In this document: in pieces, positions 24,101-33,500 of the stretch
Position numbering within the stretch: the first letter of the stretch is position 1
How the letters are laid out: each line of letters begins with the position of its first letter
Source of the DNA: Tridacna crocea
Lineage: Eukaryota; Mollusca; Bivalvia; Cardiida; Cardiidae
Assembly (NCBI GenBank): GCA_943736015.1
Contig: OX031056.1
Location: 71,885,277-71,949,276, forward strand
Length of the DNA: 64,000 nt
Direction: 5' to 3'
Notes under the pieces: generated by a model
What the model was told of the DNA's origin: nothing
What the model saw: only the letters and a program-made list of their open reading frames with translations
Database searches by the model: none
Program-made: the position numbers and the translations under genes

Positions 24101-27100
24101 CCTTTTCCCACAATGGTTTCTACCCTTCACAAAACAAATTCCAAATTTTCAGTCACTTGCATTATGTCGTCTGTAAATGCTTTCGATTTGGACAAGCCTA
24201 AAATATTGTCGTTTGGTTGATTGCTTTGGTCGTATTGGGGTTTAACGCTACTTTAACAGCTAAGGTCATATCATGGCGGTCGGTGACGCACATGTGTTTC
24301 CTGGCTTTCTCATACCAGTACTAACACAACTTTCTTTGCAAAGCCACCGACTACTTTTCTCATATGCTTCAGCAGAGGTGAGAGTCGAAAATACGCCGGA
24401 AAGAAAGTTCGCCTAAACCGGGTATCGAACTCACAACCACCAGGTCATGAGCCCGACACGCTCACCACTGAGCCTTTTGGTAATGAGAGTTAAATCACGG
24501 CGGCAAGAGCACCAATCCATACTTTTCTGGGAATTTTCACCGGTCCCTGGCACGTGAATATTTTCCCAGTTTACTTCCTCCTTTCCCATCTAAAGATCTT
24601 GTAAACAATGCTCGGCATTAAAAGAGGAATGGATCCCGTCAGAATGACTATTATTAAGCCTCGGAAAGAAACTGGGCCGAACAACAAAGACTTCACTCAG
24701 CAATCCCCTGTTCTCAAGTTCTGTCCACTAATGAATGAATAGAATGAATAGTGTTTTATGGCCCGTCGACAACTTAGGTCATATTGGGCGCACTTACTTA
24801 GTAAACAATAATGCGAGGTGAAAATAACATACATGTGCAACAACATAAGACAAACATGATAAATGAGGAATGGATGACACACAAAATGATGCCCCTTTTA
24901 TCGCCTTTTACGACATGCATGCTGTCACTTTTGTTCCGCCAGATGAAATGGCAGATGTGACGATCGCCGGACTGCAGTGGTTTATTCTTATACCCCGATT
25001 AAACCACACGGGGTCCCACAGGCCAACTGATTCCCATTCCAAACTCTATTTACATCAAGAAAAAAAAAATATAGGATTTGGAATAAGAACTACCCAGCCT
25101 GCTGCAATCCTACGAATTACGAGGAAAGCAGCCGTTTGTCTCTAATTTTAGTCGCCTTCTACGACATGCCATAGAGAAAGGCCGAGGTCCTATTCTATAA
25201 AGTAAAAAAAACCCGGGACCCCACGGGGATCCTGTCCACTACCGCGAATCTGAGTCGTAAAGTGCCGTCTCGGATTAGCCTGCGCGGATCGCGCAGGCTG
25301 ATCCGAGACGACACTTTACTCAAAGCAGAGAAAATTTCCCATTTTTCGAACCACATTTACAGTAGTACGTTGTAAATAGTTTTCATCGCAGGTCCATAAT
25401 GAAGTTATCCATTGAGCCCCACTTTTTCATAGCATAGCATTTGAAAAGATAAAACAAATATGATTGTCTGTGGCCAATGACAAACAAAATGAATATGAAG
25501 TTTCATAAAATTGTGTCAAATAGTTAGAGATATCAGTCCATAATGGAAATATACATCAAGCCCCCTTTTCCGATGACACGGCATTAAATGAAAAAAAAAA
25601 ATTACCGGTCGACTATCGTCGGGAATACAGGTATAATGTTTCACCAATTTTCATCAAGGATTTTAAAAGATGTCTGTCAGGACAGAGGAACGGACTGACA
25701 GTGTAGAACAAGATCAAACTAAACAGTCTGTACTGTCTTATCTAATGGGATATTTTTTTTTTCAAAAATATAACTTTGAAATAAAAATATTCAGGTTTTC
25801 ACCATCACCCAGAAAGTTTTAATAAACTCTTATCCTGCTGAATAACCGTAAAATTAAGTTTTCAGTTCAATAGTAAAACCCCACATATTGCTGTTTCTAA
25901 GGTATACGAGCCTATTCTGGGAAATAATATCTCCATATCGGATAGTGTAGATCAAGATCAGGCTGCACGTTCTGTGCAGTCTGATCTTGATCTACACTGT
26001 CCGCAAAAGGTCAGTAAGTCGCGTATAGCAGCATAAGGTTAGCCTTTTTAACAGGTTGAGGATTAACTTGGATTATACAGTTAATCAACAGCACAAGGTG
26101 CATTAGTTAATTATTTATTAATTTAGTTATTTAACTCTTTACAAAGCGAAACATTTTACCCCCCTCCACATTAAACGCTGTTCCAGACGATAAAGTTAAA
26201 CCCGACTAAATTTATGAAAACGTATTCTAAAGGGGTTGAAAACAATATGAGAAAAGGAGAAAATGCTTGTAACCAGCATTTTCTTCTTTTACAGCATTGT
26301 TTATAAAGGGCTTCTTCCTCACTTTTGGGAAAACTCGAGATTGTGTTGTAATATAGTAGACGTTTAAACAACAGCTTAACAAACCAGTTTCACATTCACA
26401 ATGATCTAAGTAATGAATGACCGTAGGAATAAGAAGGGTTCCCTGGACAGTGAGGGTTTGTGTGGCTCGGATTTGCTACAAGTCACCTGGGAGTATTATT
26501 TTTAGATTCATTCATACTTTTATGTACTGCTGGGTAGGAATCTGTGATAGGAGCCTGATTTGCATAGGTCACTTAATTTACATATAAGCTGACAGCATGC
26601 ACCTTCTCAATGACATCTTGTACAGTCTATTGCTTTGAAAGTAGACAAGTTCAAATTTGGATGGTAGAGATTAGAACTGCGCTTTAAGTCAAAGTTGTCA
26701 TAATGACTGAATTAGGGTTCCTAACAGTAAGGAGTTATTTTTCTGTGAGGCAGAATTTGGCAAGTGTGGGTTTTTTGTTTACATTTAGTCTGGCTCAAAC
26801 TTCGCTAGTCTAAGAATCGGTGTTTTTGTAGCCAAGTGCCCTTCTGATCAATTTAGTGGTGTGATACCATTTATTCCTTTCATGCAATTAAATTCCTTTT
26901 CATTAGTTTTGACTCTTTCAAACCTTACGTCATATTCACATGCCTCCTGTGCAGTACACGTTTGGAGGACGAACAAGACAGTCGTCTTTGTCTGAAAAGA
27001 AAATTATGTTTGTCGTTTACTGAAGTTTAGATAATTGTTCCTAGGTGTAGATGGACACTTCCAAACGCTTGCTTTTAGTTTCAATACGCTGTTTGTATTT

Positions 27101-30100
27101 ATTTTCTTTTCGGCCTTTGTTATTGTGGCGCCGCCTGAGCGGCGCCATTATATTTTTATTCGGTTTTGTAAAGTGCCTATGGAGGCAGCCATATTGAACT
27201 GGTTCCATACTTTGTTTTAACATCCATCTATATCTACTGTACTTTGATTACCAGATTGGGGTTCATATAAATTTTTTTATTTATTTATGGGATTTTTTTT
27301 TAATATATAATATATTGTACTTTCATTGTTAGATGGATAAAACCCGGATCGTAGACATATCAACATTTTCTTTTCGAAAAATAATAATAAAGATCCATTT
27401 CGAAAAATAAGTCACGTGATTAGAAATTATCTGTCACAAATTTTCGACGCTGCCATTTTAAATATCTTATCCTGAAAAAAAATTTTAAAAGAGGTATTTT
27501 CAAGCTCTTTGACCCTAGAGCACCCTATGTGGTACTTGTGACCCAAGTTATATTTTTGTTCTAGTGTTGTATAGATTGTAGAAATATTGTTTTCCTATCA
27601 CGATCGTGTTTTTAAGACCAGCTAACTGTAACTAGGTCAATGTTTGAGTGGGTGACAGATTTTTCGGTAACAAACGAGTTCGGTAACATAGACTTATATC
27701 GAGTTATATTTTTGTTCTAGTGTTGTATGGATTGTAGAAATATTGTTTTCCTATCGCGATCGTGTTTTTAAGACCAGCTAACTGTAACTAGGTCAATGTT
27801 TGAGTGGGTGACAGATTTTTCGGTAACAAACGAGTTCGGTAACATAGACTTATATCGTAAATCGGTTGGATGTTGCGGTAACAAAACAATTATATTGTTT
27901 TTGTTCTGTGACGTTCTTTACACCTAATGTATGGCTTTGTTTTGTTCAAACCTTTTACTTTTGCACTTTTCAACAATTTATCCCTTGATAGATAGGTTCA
28001 AATCCTTTATTTTTTCACTTTCCACCCTTTTCGCTTGATAGATAGGCAATCCACATGGCCAATACATACAGCATGGAATGAGGTTCATAGCAAAATATTA
28101 TTTATAAAACATAGTGGAAATGACAAATTAAGGTTTTAAAAACGAAGGTTTGAATAAAATGAAGTCGTGCGTTGGGTGTAAAGAACGTCACGATACATAA
28201 ACACTATATAATTGCTTTGTTACCGAAATATGGAATTGATTTACTATGTAAGTCTATGTTACCGAACTCGTCTGTAACCAAAACATCCGTAAATCGTTGG
28301 AGCACCTGACATGACTGGTATCATACCACCCCTCTAATCTATATAGATATAATAAGAACTTCATTCAAGTCTTAATTATATCTATAAAGAAGGATTGTAT
28401 GATACCAGACATGTATTAGAGTGTCAGATTTAGCACAATCCGATAACAGAGTTTTTCTTTCGTTAATGTATGGTACATTCATTGCCGACAAATGTTTGTT
28501 TGTGCAGACAAAATCTTACAAGGGCGACCATTTTCTCTACATATGCATATACTGGATGTTAAACATGACAAAATGAGTCACGTAATCAGCAATGTGATTC
28601 CTACTGAGCTGTTAACCCATTACCACACAATCCCTACTTTTGACCCCCCCTGAGAAAGAAGCCTTTAGAAAACATTGTGGAAAAAGGAGAAAATGCTGGT
28701 AACCAGCACTTTCTCCTTTTCCCACATTGTTTTCTACCTTTCACAAGACAAATTTCAATTTTTCACTCACTTTTATTTTATCGTCTGCAAATGCTTTCGA
28801 TTTGGACAGTCCTAAAATTTTGTCGTTTGATAATGAGTTAAACGATCACGTGATTTTCATAAAACGGTTTAACGCGGCCCAATGCATTGTGCCCTGTTGC
28901 AGAAATAAGTGGTTTGCGGCGCCATTGATGTTCAGCATCAATATTTTCTTGTTGTTTTAATTGTATTCGGTTTTAGCACGACGTTTGAAATGGCGGCATA
29001 ATTATTAACTAAAGTTTTTGTCATGGTTTCACCGAACATGTAAATTTGCAAGTTCCTTAAATTATAGCCCTTTTATTACAGCTTAACAACGTTTTAGAGA
29101 CAATAATTCACGGTGTGTGTGGTAAGATCGATAGGCCTTGTTTGTATGAGCAGTAAAAATTCCACAAATTGGGGAGTTGAAATGTGTATTTCTGTACAAT
29201 ATTCTTTATGTGTACATTGCTTGTAATATTTGTCATTAGGCCTACATGCACTTCTGTTTTTCAACCAGTACTATCACACTAAGCTAGAACTGGAAGTCAT
29301 AGAACTTTGTCATAGCCTGTGTAAAAATTGTGAAAGTCGGATGCATTTTTATTTCATCTAGATTTATTTATGTAGAAGTATTTATATCTGTATTTATATT
29401 TGTATCTGTAAGTCCTGTTTCAGGAGCATAGTTTTTATGGTTTAACCCATTACCAAACGACAATATTTAAGACTGGTCCAAATTGAAAGCATTTGCAGAC
29501 GACAACATAATAGTGACTGAAAATTTTAAGTTTGTTTTGTAAAGGGTAGAAAACATTGTGGGAAAAGGAGAAAATGCTGGTTACCAGCATTTTCTCCTTT
29601 TCCCACAATGTTTTCTGAAGGCTTCTTTCTCAGGGGTGTCAAAAGTAGGGATTGAGTGGTAATGGGTTAAAACTTGTACTTGAAATGTATTTTTGTATTG
29701 TACTGCAGATAAATTTGCTCAAGTAGACCCTGCAGGGGAGAAGTAAAGAATATTTTGTAATAAACTTTTTGGTTCCTGTTCTGTTTTTTATCTCGTGCCA
29801 ACAATATTATGACCTTTAGTAACCTAGCAAGCTTTATAGGTAGAGCAGGCAACATTTTCATTGGTCGTAACCATGAAATATCGAAAAATATTTCACCAAT
29901 AATAATCGAAAACCTACCGAAAAGCATGAAATAATACTTTTTCACTGACTTTCAATAAAGTTTCGTACAAAATCTATTTACACATTCTTAGGATCGAGAG
30001 TGGAATAATAATGTTTCATTGACATTCATTTAAGTTTCAGACAAAAACCATATTGATACTTGTATACCGTAAATATTTTTTAGCCTGGAGAAGGATAATC

Positions 30101-30360
30101 CTGAACGACTTTCATGAAAGTTACAGAAAAAAAAAAACCAAAACAAAAATGCATTGTAAACCGTTTAGAAAGGGGGGGGATTACACTGTCTCACACTAAA
30201 GTTTTAGACTACCATGGGCTGGGCGTAGGTCAGAGTAAACCAGCACATATGTGCAGTTTGATCTTTGATTCGTAGAGCTTTTCATACCTCTTCTAATTGT
30301 TGATTCCGTCCGTTTTTAGTTCGCTCCTTTGAATGACCTTTGAACCTTATTTCTCTCTGC

Positions 30361-30403
<43 letters not shown>

Positions 30404-33330
30404 ATATTATTATTATACTGCAAAGAAACTTCTCGTGATCTGATCGGAAAATATGCCCCGACCATATAAATCATGCACTCTGGCAAAACCAACTTAAAAT
30501 CAGTTTCCTTTTCGGGAGCCCCATGTACATGTACATAACTACATTATCAAAGCAACATCCAAAATGGTGGCGTTGATCAAGATTAACATCAAGATTATGC
30601 GCCAAGCTGCACGTTTTAGCTCTTATAACCAAGGTATTAGTGACGTCAGTTCAGTCAGCTCTCAGAAGGGAAATTCTACTTCGTCAGCGAACTCATTTTT
30701 TAAACCAAAAAACTAGGTTAAAATTCGCTTAACAAACGTTGGAATAGTAAAACTTTGCAGTATGATATCTTCGTGGTACGGTCAGGTGGCAGGGGACGTG
30801 GAAACTTGTTCACGGCTGTGGTAGATCGTGCCTCCACCTCGCCTTCAGCTCGAGGCTACATGATTCACCACAGCCGAGATAAAGTTTTCAAGTCCTCTGC
30901 TACCAGACCTGGGGTAATTGAAAAAAGTGATTGTAATTGACTGTATTTAATTACATTTTTGGTAGTAACTGGATGTAATTTGTAATTGGAGATTTTTTCA
31001 ATTACAAGTAATTGTAATGTTGTTAATTACTTTTAAAAGTGTCATGTAATTATCAATCACTTACAATTACATTGAATTACATTTTCCCTTAGTGGCAAAA
31101 ACTTTGAAACTTTGATGTTTTTAAAGATTGAACTTATAAAGATTTTCATAAGTAGCCTTATTCTGACAAACATTGAAGTGGAATTGAATAGCAAATACTA
31201 GAAGACCTTTTCTAACCCTTTTCTATTCTTGATAGGTTTCTTATATGAATAGACATCAGTTCCCCTAGATGTAATTTGTAATTGTAATTAATTACATTTA
31301 CAGTGTAATTGTAATGTAATTAGTTTGTACATTTGTATTTTTGTGTAATTTTAATTGTAACTGTAATTAAACATTTCCAATGTAATTGGTAATTTGATTA
31401 ATTACTTCTCCATGACCCCGGGTCTGCCTGCTACCTGACCGAACAACTAATAATCTACTGTCAAAGATACAAATGTACATATACGGGGGACATGCACATA
31501 TAAGGAGACAACATCCGGTCAAAACATTGGTCAATATTACAAAAACAAGAAAAGGAAAGGAAACAGGTTGACAGACAGACAGATGGATGAAGAGAAAGAC
31601 AGATAAAAAACCTACGTGACACCCAGAGATCCATTGAGGTTTGCGATGGTGTGCTCCGTAATTTCGTTGCATTTCAGACTGAAGGATTGTACTACATGGC
31701 CTCCCTTTATATTATCAGACACATCGTCTCTGTCAGAAAACACCACCGTAATGGGAAACGTCTGAAAAACGTAAAGCAATCAGTAAAAAACGGTCTGCAA
31801 CACACGAAAAGGGGCATTCGGTTTTTTGCGTAAAGTGTCGTCTCGGATCAGCCTGCGCAGTCCGCGCAGGCTAATCCGAGACGACACTTTCCGTTTTTAT
31901 GTTATTTCTGTTTTTCGCAATACTAATGAAGAACAAAATCCGATGTAGACGTAAAGCGCCGTCTCGGATTAGCCTGCACGGATTGCACAGGCTGATCCGA
32001 GACGACACTTCACGCAAATGTCCGAATATCCCTTTTCACGTTATGCAAGCCAGTGGTGTTAAACTTTGACCTTTTACCCAATAATACTGTGTTCTCATAA
32101 CGTAAAAAGTCCAGTTGTTGCCCAAATTAAACAATGTGGATTTAATAATTTTCAATTTGATGCATACCGTTTATAAATATAAAAAAAAAATCAATTTGTA
32201 GGCAACAAGCTGTCATTTTAAGATCGATGCAAGTGAAAGTGGGGGTGGGGGCAGAAAGGTGATTTTTTTTAAATCTAGGTAAAAGGTTGCCAGGTCCTTT
32301 TTAGTTGACTTTTTTGTCTGCTTTTGAAATTCATATTCATTCTTTTTTTGCCAACTAATTCTTAGAACTGGCGGCCCCTCTTCTCAAGTCCTGTCCACAA
32401 TCGACTGCCTAGCAGGGGCTCGGCGAAATTTTGTTTGAAATGGAAGGAAAACCCATATATGATTTCTGCAGGCAATATAACCCATATCATGTCTTTTTGT
32501 CTTCGAGAAAACCACTTCTGAAGACATTGTGAATTGTTAAGAGCAATACGATGTGTATCTCTCTTTTGCCAAGATAATTTCACATTAATTAATACTTTAC
32601 ATCAGACCTCCCCAACAATGGTGAGTTTAAAAGGTAGACTGTTGCAGAATTTGCTGTCTACTTTTATTTCTTTTAGCGAAATTATTCTGATACACAGTCT
32701 GTTTCGTTTTGTAAATAAAGCGAAATAAAAAAAAAAGAAACAGGAAAAAGATGTGGCTTATTCTTATACATGACGAATTTCAGAATAGGTTTGATTTAGT
32801 AATTTGCCATGGCTGCAAATGACCTCTCTAATAATTGTCTTTTTTTTATTAAGCAAGTATTCCACTCAGAAGAAAAAATAAGAGTTTCGTTAAAAAGGAG
32901 AAAGAATACCGCTGGACAAGAACATGCAACTTGAAAACGCGACAAGAAGGTCAAAATACCGTCATGTAAAGCGTTATGAGGTTTCTACGCGGCGGCTTTT
33001 GTACTCGTTTGTTTCCATATACCAAAATATATTGAAAGCCAATAAACTATTTGAAAACATTGATACCGACCTCACCTGGGTTCTTTTTTAAAGAAGCCAA
33101 CTTGTAAAGTATAGTTGACGTATAGGGACCCAGGAGGTTACTTATATGTGGATCTAACTAGAATAAAAAATAAGCAAACCTTACCAGATTACAGTTAGTA
33201 ATCGTCGCTGGATCATTTCCAGTGACCGAACATAAGTGCACATTTGTACCGTCATTATATGTTGCAATCACCCCGTCAAACACTGTGGAGTTGGGATTGT
33301 TCATGATAATGGTCCCGTTTGGATAACATG
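15092..33330 (-). CDS. Zona pellucida (ZP) domain protein, 5'-incomplete, seven exons
   Basis: ZP modules polymerise extracellular proteins into filaments and matrices. On the minus strand I read exons 33330-33185, 31761-31623, 23907-23773 (or from 23915), 21753-21663, 20120-19958, 17954-17822 and 15150-15092. Phases join throughout if the third exon uses its second AG. About 287 residues result with ten cysteines. Seen: the ZP-N part with CYPNG and FDGVIATYNDG; then VYIATVGDIIYF, TNGCGTDTKL and FLECSARICPTPSNC, typical of ZP-C; then a basic pair in CGVGKRSV, a furin-like site; then a short hydrophobic tail LIWCTCLAIILGI before the stop, suggesting a GPI signal or short membrane anchor. The signal peptide and upstream domains are missing from my model. 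Introns reach 7.7 kb and are packed with repeats. Confidence 0.85.
15172..15684. mobile_element. 550-bp non-autonomous element, copy 2
   Basis: Starts TTAAAGATGGCCCTTCAG, ends TACTCACTTTTAAAGG. It lies within 20 bp of the acceptor of ZP terminal exon G, so most of the intron end is transposon. Confidence 0.65.
15787..16015 (-). mobile_element. T element, young copy
   Basis: Reverse orientation, TTAA at both ends. Aligned by eye to the copy at 59539-59768 it differs at only four positions in about 229, and both share the CACTGTGGG stem variant. Confidence 0.9.
16257..16472. repeat. 43-bp minisatellite, five units
   Basis: AGCCACAAGATAT recurs at 16261, 16303, 16346, 16389 and 16430; each unit ends in TTTTTGAAGACA. 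A stray unit lies near 17053. Confidence 0.88.
16488..16800 (+). repeat. 300-bp duplicated segment, copy 1
   Basis: Shares with 18505-18815 the blocks TACTGTCAA.GGACGTTA, AATACACAAATAATCC, TTGACTTTCAAGCCAATA and ATGGCTTCTTTGACAAATAC. The last would read MASLTNTTSELSTL then stop. Confidence 0.75.
16890..17190 (-). mobile_element. S2 SINE, interrupted
   Basis: AAGCCACTGGCTGCTTTCCC body and, on the minus strand, TTTGGTTCAGTCAGTAAC head, separated by about 75 bp carrying one 43-bp minisatellite-like unit. Confidence 0.65.
17331..17391. repeat. R hairpin
   Basis: AAGTATCGACTCAGGTCAGC with its inverse around a GCGCACTCCGCGC turn. Three short repeats of GAGCCGAAACTTTTTG follow it up to 17465. Confidence 0.72.
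17822..17954 (-). CDS. ZP protein exon F with basic processing site
   Basis: Acceptor TTGATTTCACAG, donor AATCAG/GTATGT. Codes SCGVGKRSVADAYDGLED then a basic IGRRLRIKTPP stretch, 44 residues plus one base. The Cys closes the ZP module; KRSV would be a proprotein-convertase-like cleavage point, as ZP proteins usually have just after the module. Confidence 0.82.
18505..18815 (+). repeat. 300-bp duplicated segment, copy 2
   Basis: Direct copy about 2.02 kb downstream of the first, clearly diverged. The small frame is MASLTNTTSTSSAL then stop. The two copies flank ZP exon F. Confidence 0.75.
19075..19300. repeat. Self-complementary GGACAATTG-C/G-rich array
   Basis: GAGGACAATTCCCCCC-like units on the left half are inverted on the right half (GGAATTGTCCTCGGG), so the block folds on itself. 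AATTA lies just outside both ends. Confidence 0.8.
19330..19560 (-). mobile_element. S3 SINE
   Basis: Minus strand TTGGCTCAGTGGTAAAGTG head, then GACTCGAGACCTGG; body ends in CGTGATACAACTGAAATG. Confidence 0.7.
19580..19689 (-). mobile_element. T element, truncated
   Basis: Hairpin plus one end only, sharing its terminal TTAA with the next copy. Confidence 0.6.
19686..19915 (-). mobile_element. T element, full length, beside ZP exon E
   Basis: TTAACCCATTACTAAACG to GATAAAGAGTTAA. Ends 43 bp downstream of the ZP exon E donor. Confidence 0.86.
19958..20120 (-). CDS. ZP protein exon E
   Basis: Acceptor TTGTATTTTAG, donor GCTATT/GTAAGT. Reads CGTDTKLMSGFTRST, then EYWATFYVFKFYQTDD, then IFLECSARICPTPSNCAI. 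The F.F.....FLEC...C....C cluster is the most diagnostic ZP-C signature in the gene. Confidence 0.87.
20154..20192. repeat. GGAT microsatellite
   Basis: GGATGGATGGAT.. tract, 34 bp upstream of ZP exon E on the gene strand. Confidence 0.92.
21021..21103. mobile_element. 80-bp palindrome, second copy
   Basis: CGTTGGTTTACTTCCAAAAAC with its inverse; centre CTACAGCTTGTAACAAGCTG is perfect. Confidence 0.78.
21385..21630 (-). mobile_element. S3 SINE
   Basis: Minus strand GGCCCAATGGTAATTGTAAG head and body to GTATGACTGAAATGGTTTTG. It ends about 35 bp from the ZP exon D donor. Confidence 0.65.
21663..21753 (-). CDS. ZP protein exon D
   Basis: A 91-bp exon between TTTTTTTTTCAG and AATGG/GTAAGT. Codes VEYYLLPLECIAYNNPS then AAATSNKTVITN, entry phase 1 and exit phase 2. 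The pattern of one Cys, then polar residues, then NG before the next exon's C is the usual middle of ZP-C. Confidence 0.8.
21812..21880. repeat. K hairpin
   Basis: ACTGTAGATCAAGACCAGA and inverse, 60 bp upstream of ZP exon D on the gene strand. Confidence 0.68.
22079..22273. mobile_element. N palindromic MITE, best copy
   Basis: GCCCGTATTCACCAACCATC at one end and GAATGGTTGGTGAATACGGG at the other, almost perfectly inverted over about 95 bp per arm. Confidence 0.87.
22260..23330. repeat. GGACAA minisatellite, 63 to 79 bp units
   Basis: Units contain GAGGACAATTGGTATT, GGACAACTCGTACCTTGGA and TTTATACCA. GACAATT anchors at 22528, 22591, 22654, 22733 and 22812 show a 63-bp form passing into a 79-bp form with an extra GAGGACAACTCTTACC piece. 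About 14 units. Confidence 0.88.
23432..23660 (+). mobile_element. T element, full length
   Basis: TTAACCCATTACCACAC to GGTAATGAGTTAA, 113 bp downstream of the exon C donor on the gene strand. Confidence 0.87.
23773..23915 (-). CDS. ZP protein exon C (linker and start of ZP-C)
   Basis: Reads VTTEGAVTPTYSIAAGFYDD then SPVYIATVGDIIYFIITGP; donor TCCAG/GTTTGT, exit phase 1. Two AGs stand 8 bp apart at the 5' end. The distal one (first base 23907) matches exon B in phase and adds V; the proximal one (first base 23915) would add LP but needs another, unseen exon upstream. Confidence 0.78.
24032..24493 (+). mobile_element. T element interrupted by an S1 SINE
   Basis: The T copy runs to 24217 and resumes at 24476. 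It has also lost most of its first hairpin arm, keeping only one AGTTTTCTCCTTTTCCC. Confidence 0.85.
24218..24474 (-). mobile_element. S1 tRNA-derived SINE inserted in a T element
   Basis: On the minus strand it starts GGCTCAGTGGTGAGCGTG (A box) and has GAGTTCGATACCC (B box). TTTGGT occurs at 24212-24217 and again at 24476-24481, a target-site duplication inside the T end. Confidence 0.87.
24500..24735 (-). mobile_element. S2 SINE, partial
   Basis: TGACTATTATTAAGCCTCGG and AATCCCCTGTTCTCAAGTTC match S2. It follows directly after a T element. Confidence 0.65.
24740..25240 (-). repeat. Interspersed repeat with CGTAGAAGGCGAC motif
   Basis: TGAATGAATAG run, GTCGCCTTCTACGACATGC and CCCGGGACCCCACGGGG, with the CTTTTACGACATGC block present twice. 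No frame or termini resolved. Confidence 0.45.
25250..25326. mobile_element. W element, single hairpin remnant
   Basis: Only the second hairpin survives: CTCGGATTAGCCTGCGCGG with its inverse GCGCAGGCTGATCCGAG. Confidence 0.75.
25330..25700 (-). repeat. Interspersed repeat related to 53120-53500
   Basis: AATGAAGTTATCCATTGAGC, then CACCAATTTTCATCAAGGAT and GTCTGTCAGGACAGAGGAAC, inverse of the intron 6 copy. Confidence 0.5.
25938..26010. repeat. K hairpin, best copy
   Basis: AGTGTAGATCAAGATCAGGC pairs almost perfectly with its inverse around CACGTTCTGTG. Confidence 0.78.
26131..26368 (-). mobile_element. T element, diverged
   Basis: TTAACTCTTTACAAAGCG at one end and hairpin AGAAAATGCTTGTAACCAGC; the other end is decayed. 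Confidence 0.6.
26370..27030. other. Stretch with nothing recognised
   Basis: ZP intron sequence on the opposite strand; I see no repeat family, splice-flanked frame or strong hairpin here. Confidence 0.5.
27044..27240. mobile_element. Small MITE with GGCGCCGC palindrome
   Basis: GTGTAGATGGA and CCATCTATATCTAC are loose inverted ends; the centre GGCGCCGCCTGAGCGGCGCC is a perfect stem. Confidence 0.5.
27547..27858. repeat. 156-bp direct tandem duplication
   Basis: GTTATATTTTTGTTCTAGTG begins at 27547 and again at 27703; I see only two differences between the units, so it is recent. Confidence 0.93.
27828..28285. mobile_element. Foldback element, GAGTTCGGTAACATAGAC arms
   Basis: Left arm from GGTAACAAACGAGTTCGG, right arm ending CCGAACTCGTCTGTAACC, about 110 bp each, also pairing GTGACGTTCTTTACACC with its inverse. 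The left arm overlaps the end of the 156-bp duplication. Confidence 0.75.
28612..28841 (+). mobile_element. T element, full length
   Basis: TTAACCCATTACCACAC to GATAATGAGTTAA; hairpin with one mismatch pair. Confidence 0.86.
28850..29440. other. Stretch with nothing recognised
   Basis: AT-rich ZP intron sequence between two T elements; only a GTATTTATATCTGTATTTAT run stands out. Confidence 0.5.
29442..29670 (-). mobile_element. T element, full length
   Basis: TTAACCCATTACCAAACG to GTAATGGGTTAA; both inverted termini are close to consensus. Confidence 0.88.
30360..30402. repeat. GA microsatellite
   Basis: About 20 GA units with three A interruptions, immediately left of an FB-A end. Confidence 0.93.
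30403..31452. mobile_element. FB-A/FB-B pair interrupted by a hAT-like element
   Basis: FB-A from TATTATTATACTGCAAAG (30403) to 30760, FB-B hairpin from 30778, broken at 30903 and resumed at 31427 to its end near 31450. Confidence 0.83.
30904..31426. mobile_element. Non-autonomous hAT-like element inside FB-B
   Basis: Ends CAGACCTGGGGTAATTG and, inverted, CAGACCCGGGGTCATGG. Flanked by TCTGCTAC (30896-30903) and CCTGCTAC (31427-31434), an 8-bp target-site duplication with one change, as expected for hAT. The inside is AT-rich TAATTACA/TGTAATTG repeats with no gene. Confidence 0.87.
31623..31761 (-). CDS. ZP protein exon B
   Basis: Acceptor ACGTTTTTCAG, donor CTCTGG/GTGTCA. Reads TFPITVVFSDRDDVSD, then GGHVVQSFSLKCNE, then ANLNGSL, entry phase 0 and exit phase 1. 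The VV.F block and the lone Cys match the second half of a ZP-N domain. It is short and interrupted by repeats on both sides, so simple ORF scanning would miss it. Confidence 0.8.
31792..32050. mobile_element. W element in ZP intron A
   Basis: Begins GGTCTGCAACACACG about 30 bp upstream of ZP exon B on the gene strand; both hairpins are nearly perfect. Confidence 0.83.
32050..33180. other. ZP intron, mostly unassigned
   Basis: A CCCCTCTTCTCAAGTCCTGTCC block at about 32375 is a SINE-head remnant; otherwise nothing I can name, and no splice-flanked frame. Confidence 0.45.
33185..33330 (-). CDS. ZP protein exon A
   Basis: Acceptor CCGTTTTTCAG, donor AATCTG/GTAAGG. Codes CYPNGTIIMNNPNSTVFDG through ATITNCNL, with two leading bases completing an upstream codon (phase 1 entry, phase 0 exit). 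Three cysteines and the FDGVIAT block suit the start of ZP-N. The preceding intron has a GAAC microsatellite and a SINE head about 30-160 bp away. Confidence 0.8.
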
Positions 33331-33355
33331 CTGAAAAACGGAATGAATAAATGAA

Positions 33356-33386
33356 TGAACGAACGAACGAACGAACGAACGAAACC
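33356..33386. repeat. GAAC microsatellite
   Basis: About seven GAAC units, 26 bp upstream of ZP exon A on the gene strand. Confidence 0.92.
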
Positions 33387-33500
33387 TGTCGCCGCAATGA
33401 CTGTCGTCAATCCTCGAAAAGAAATTGGCCAAGCTGGGAATCGAACCAGCGACCATCTGTTCTTAAGTTCTGCATGCTACCGACTAGTTTTCCGGAACAA
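33365..33500 (-). mobile_element. S2 SINE head
   Basis: Minus strand: AGTCGGTAGCATGCAGAAC then GCTGGTTCGATTCCCAGC (perfect B box). It sits between a GAAC and a GGAA microsatellite. Confidence 0.8.
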
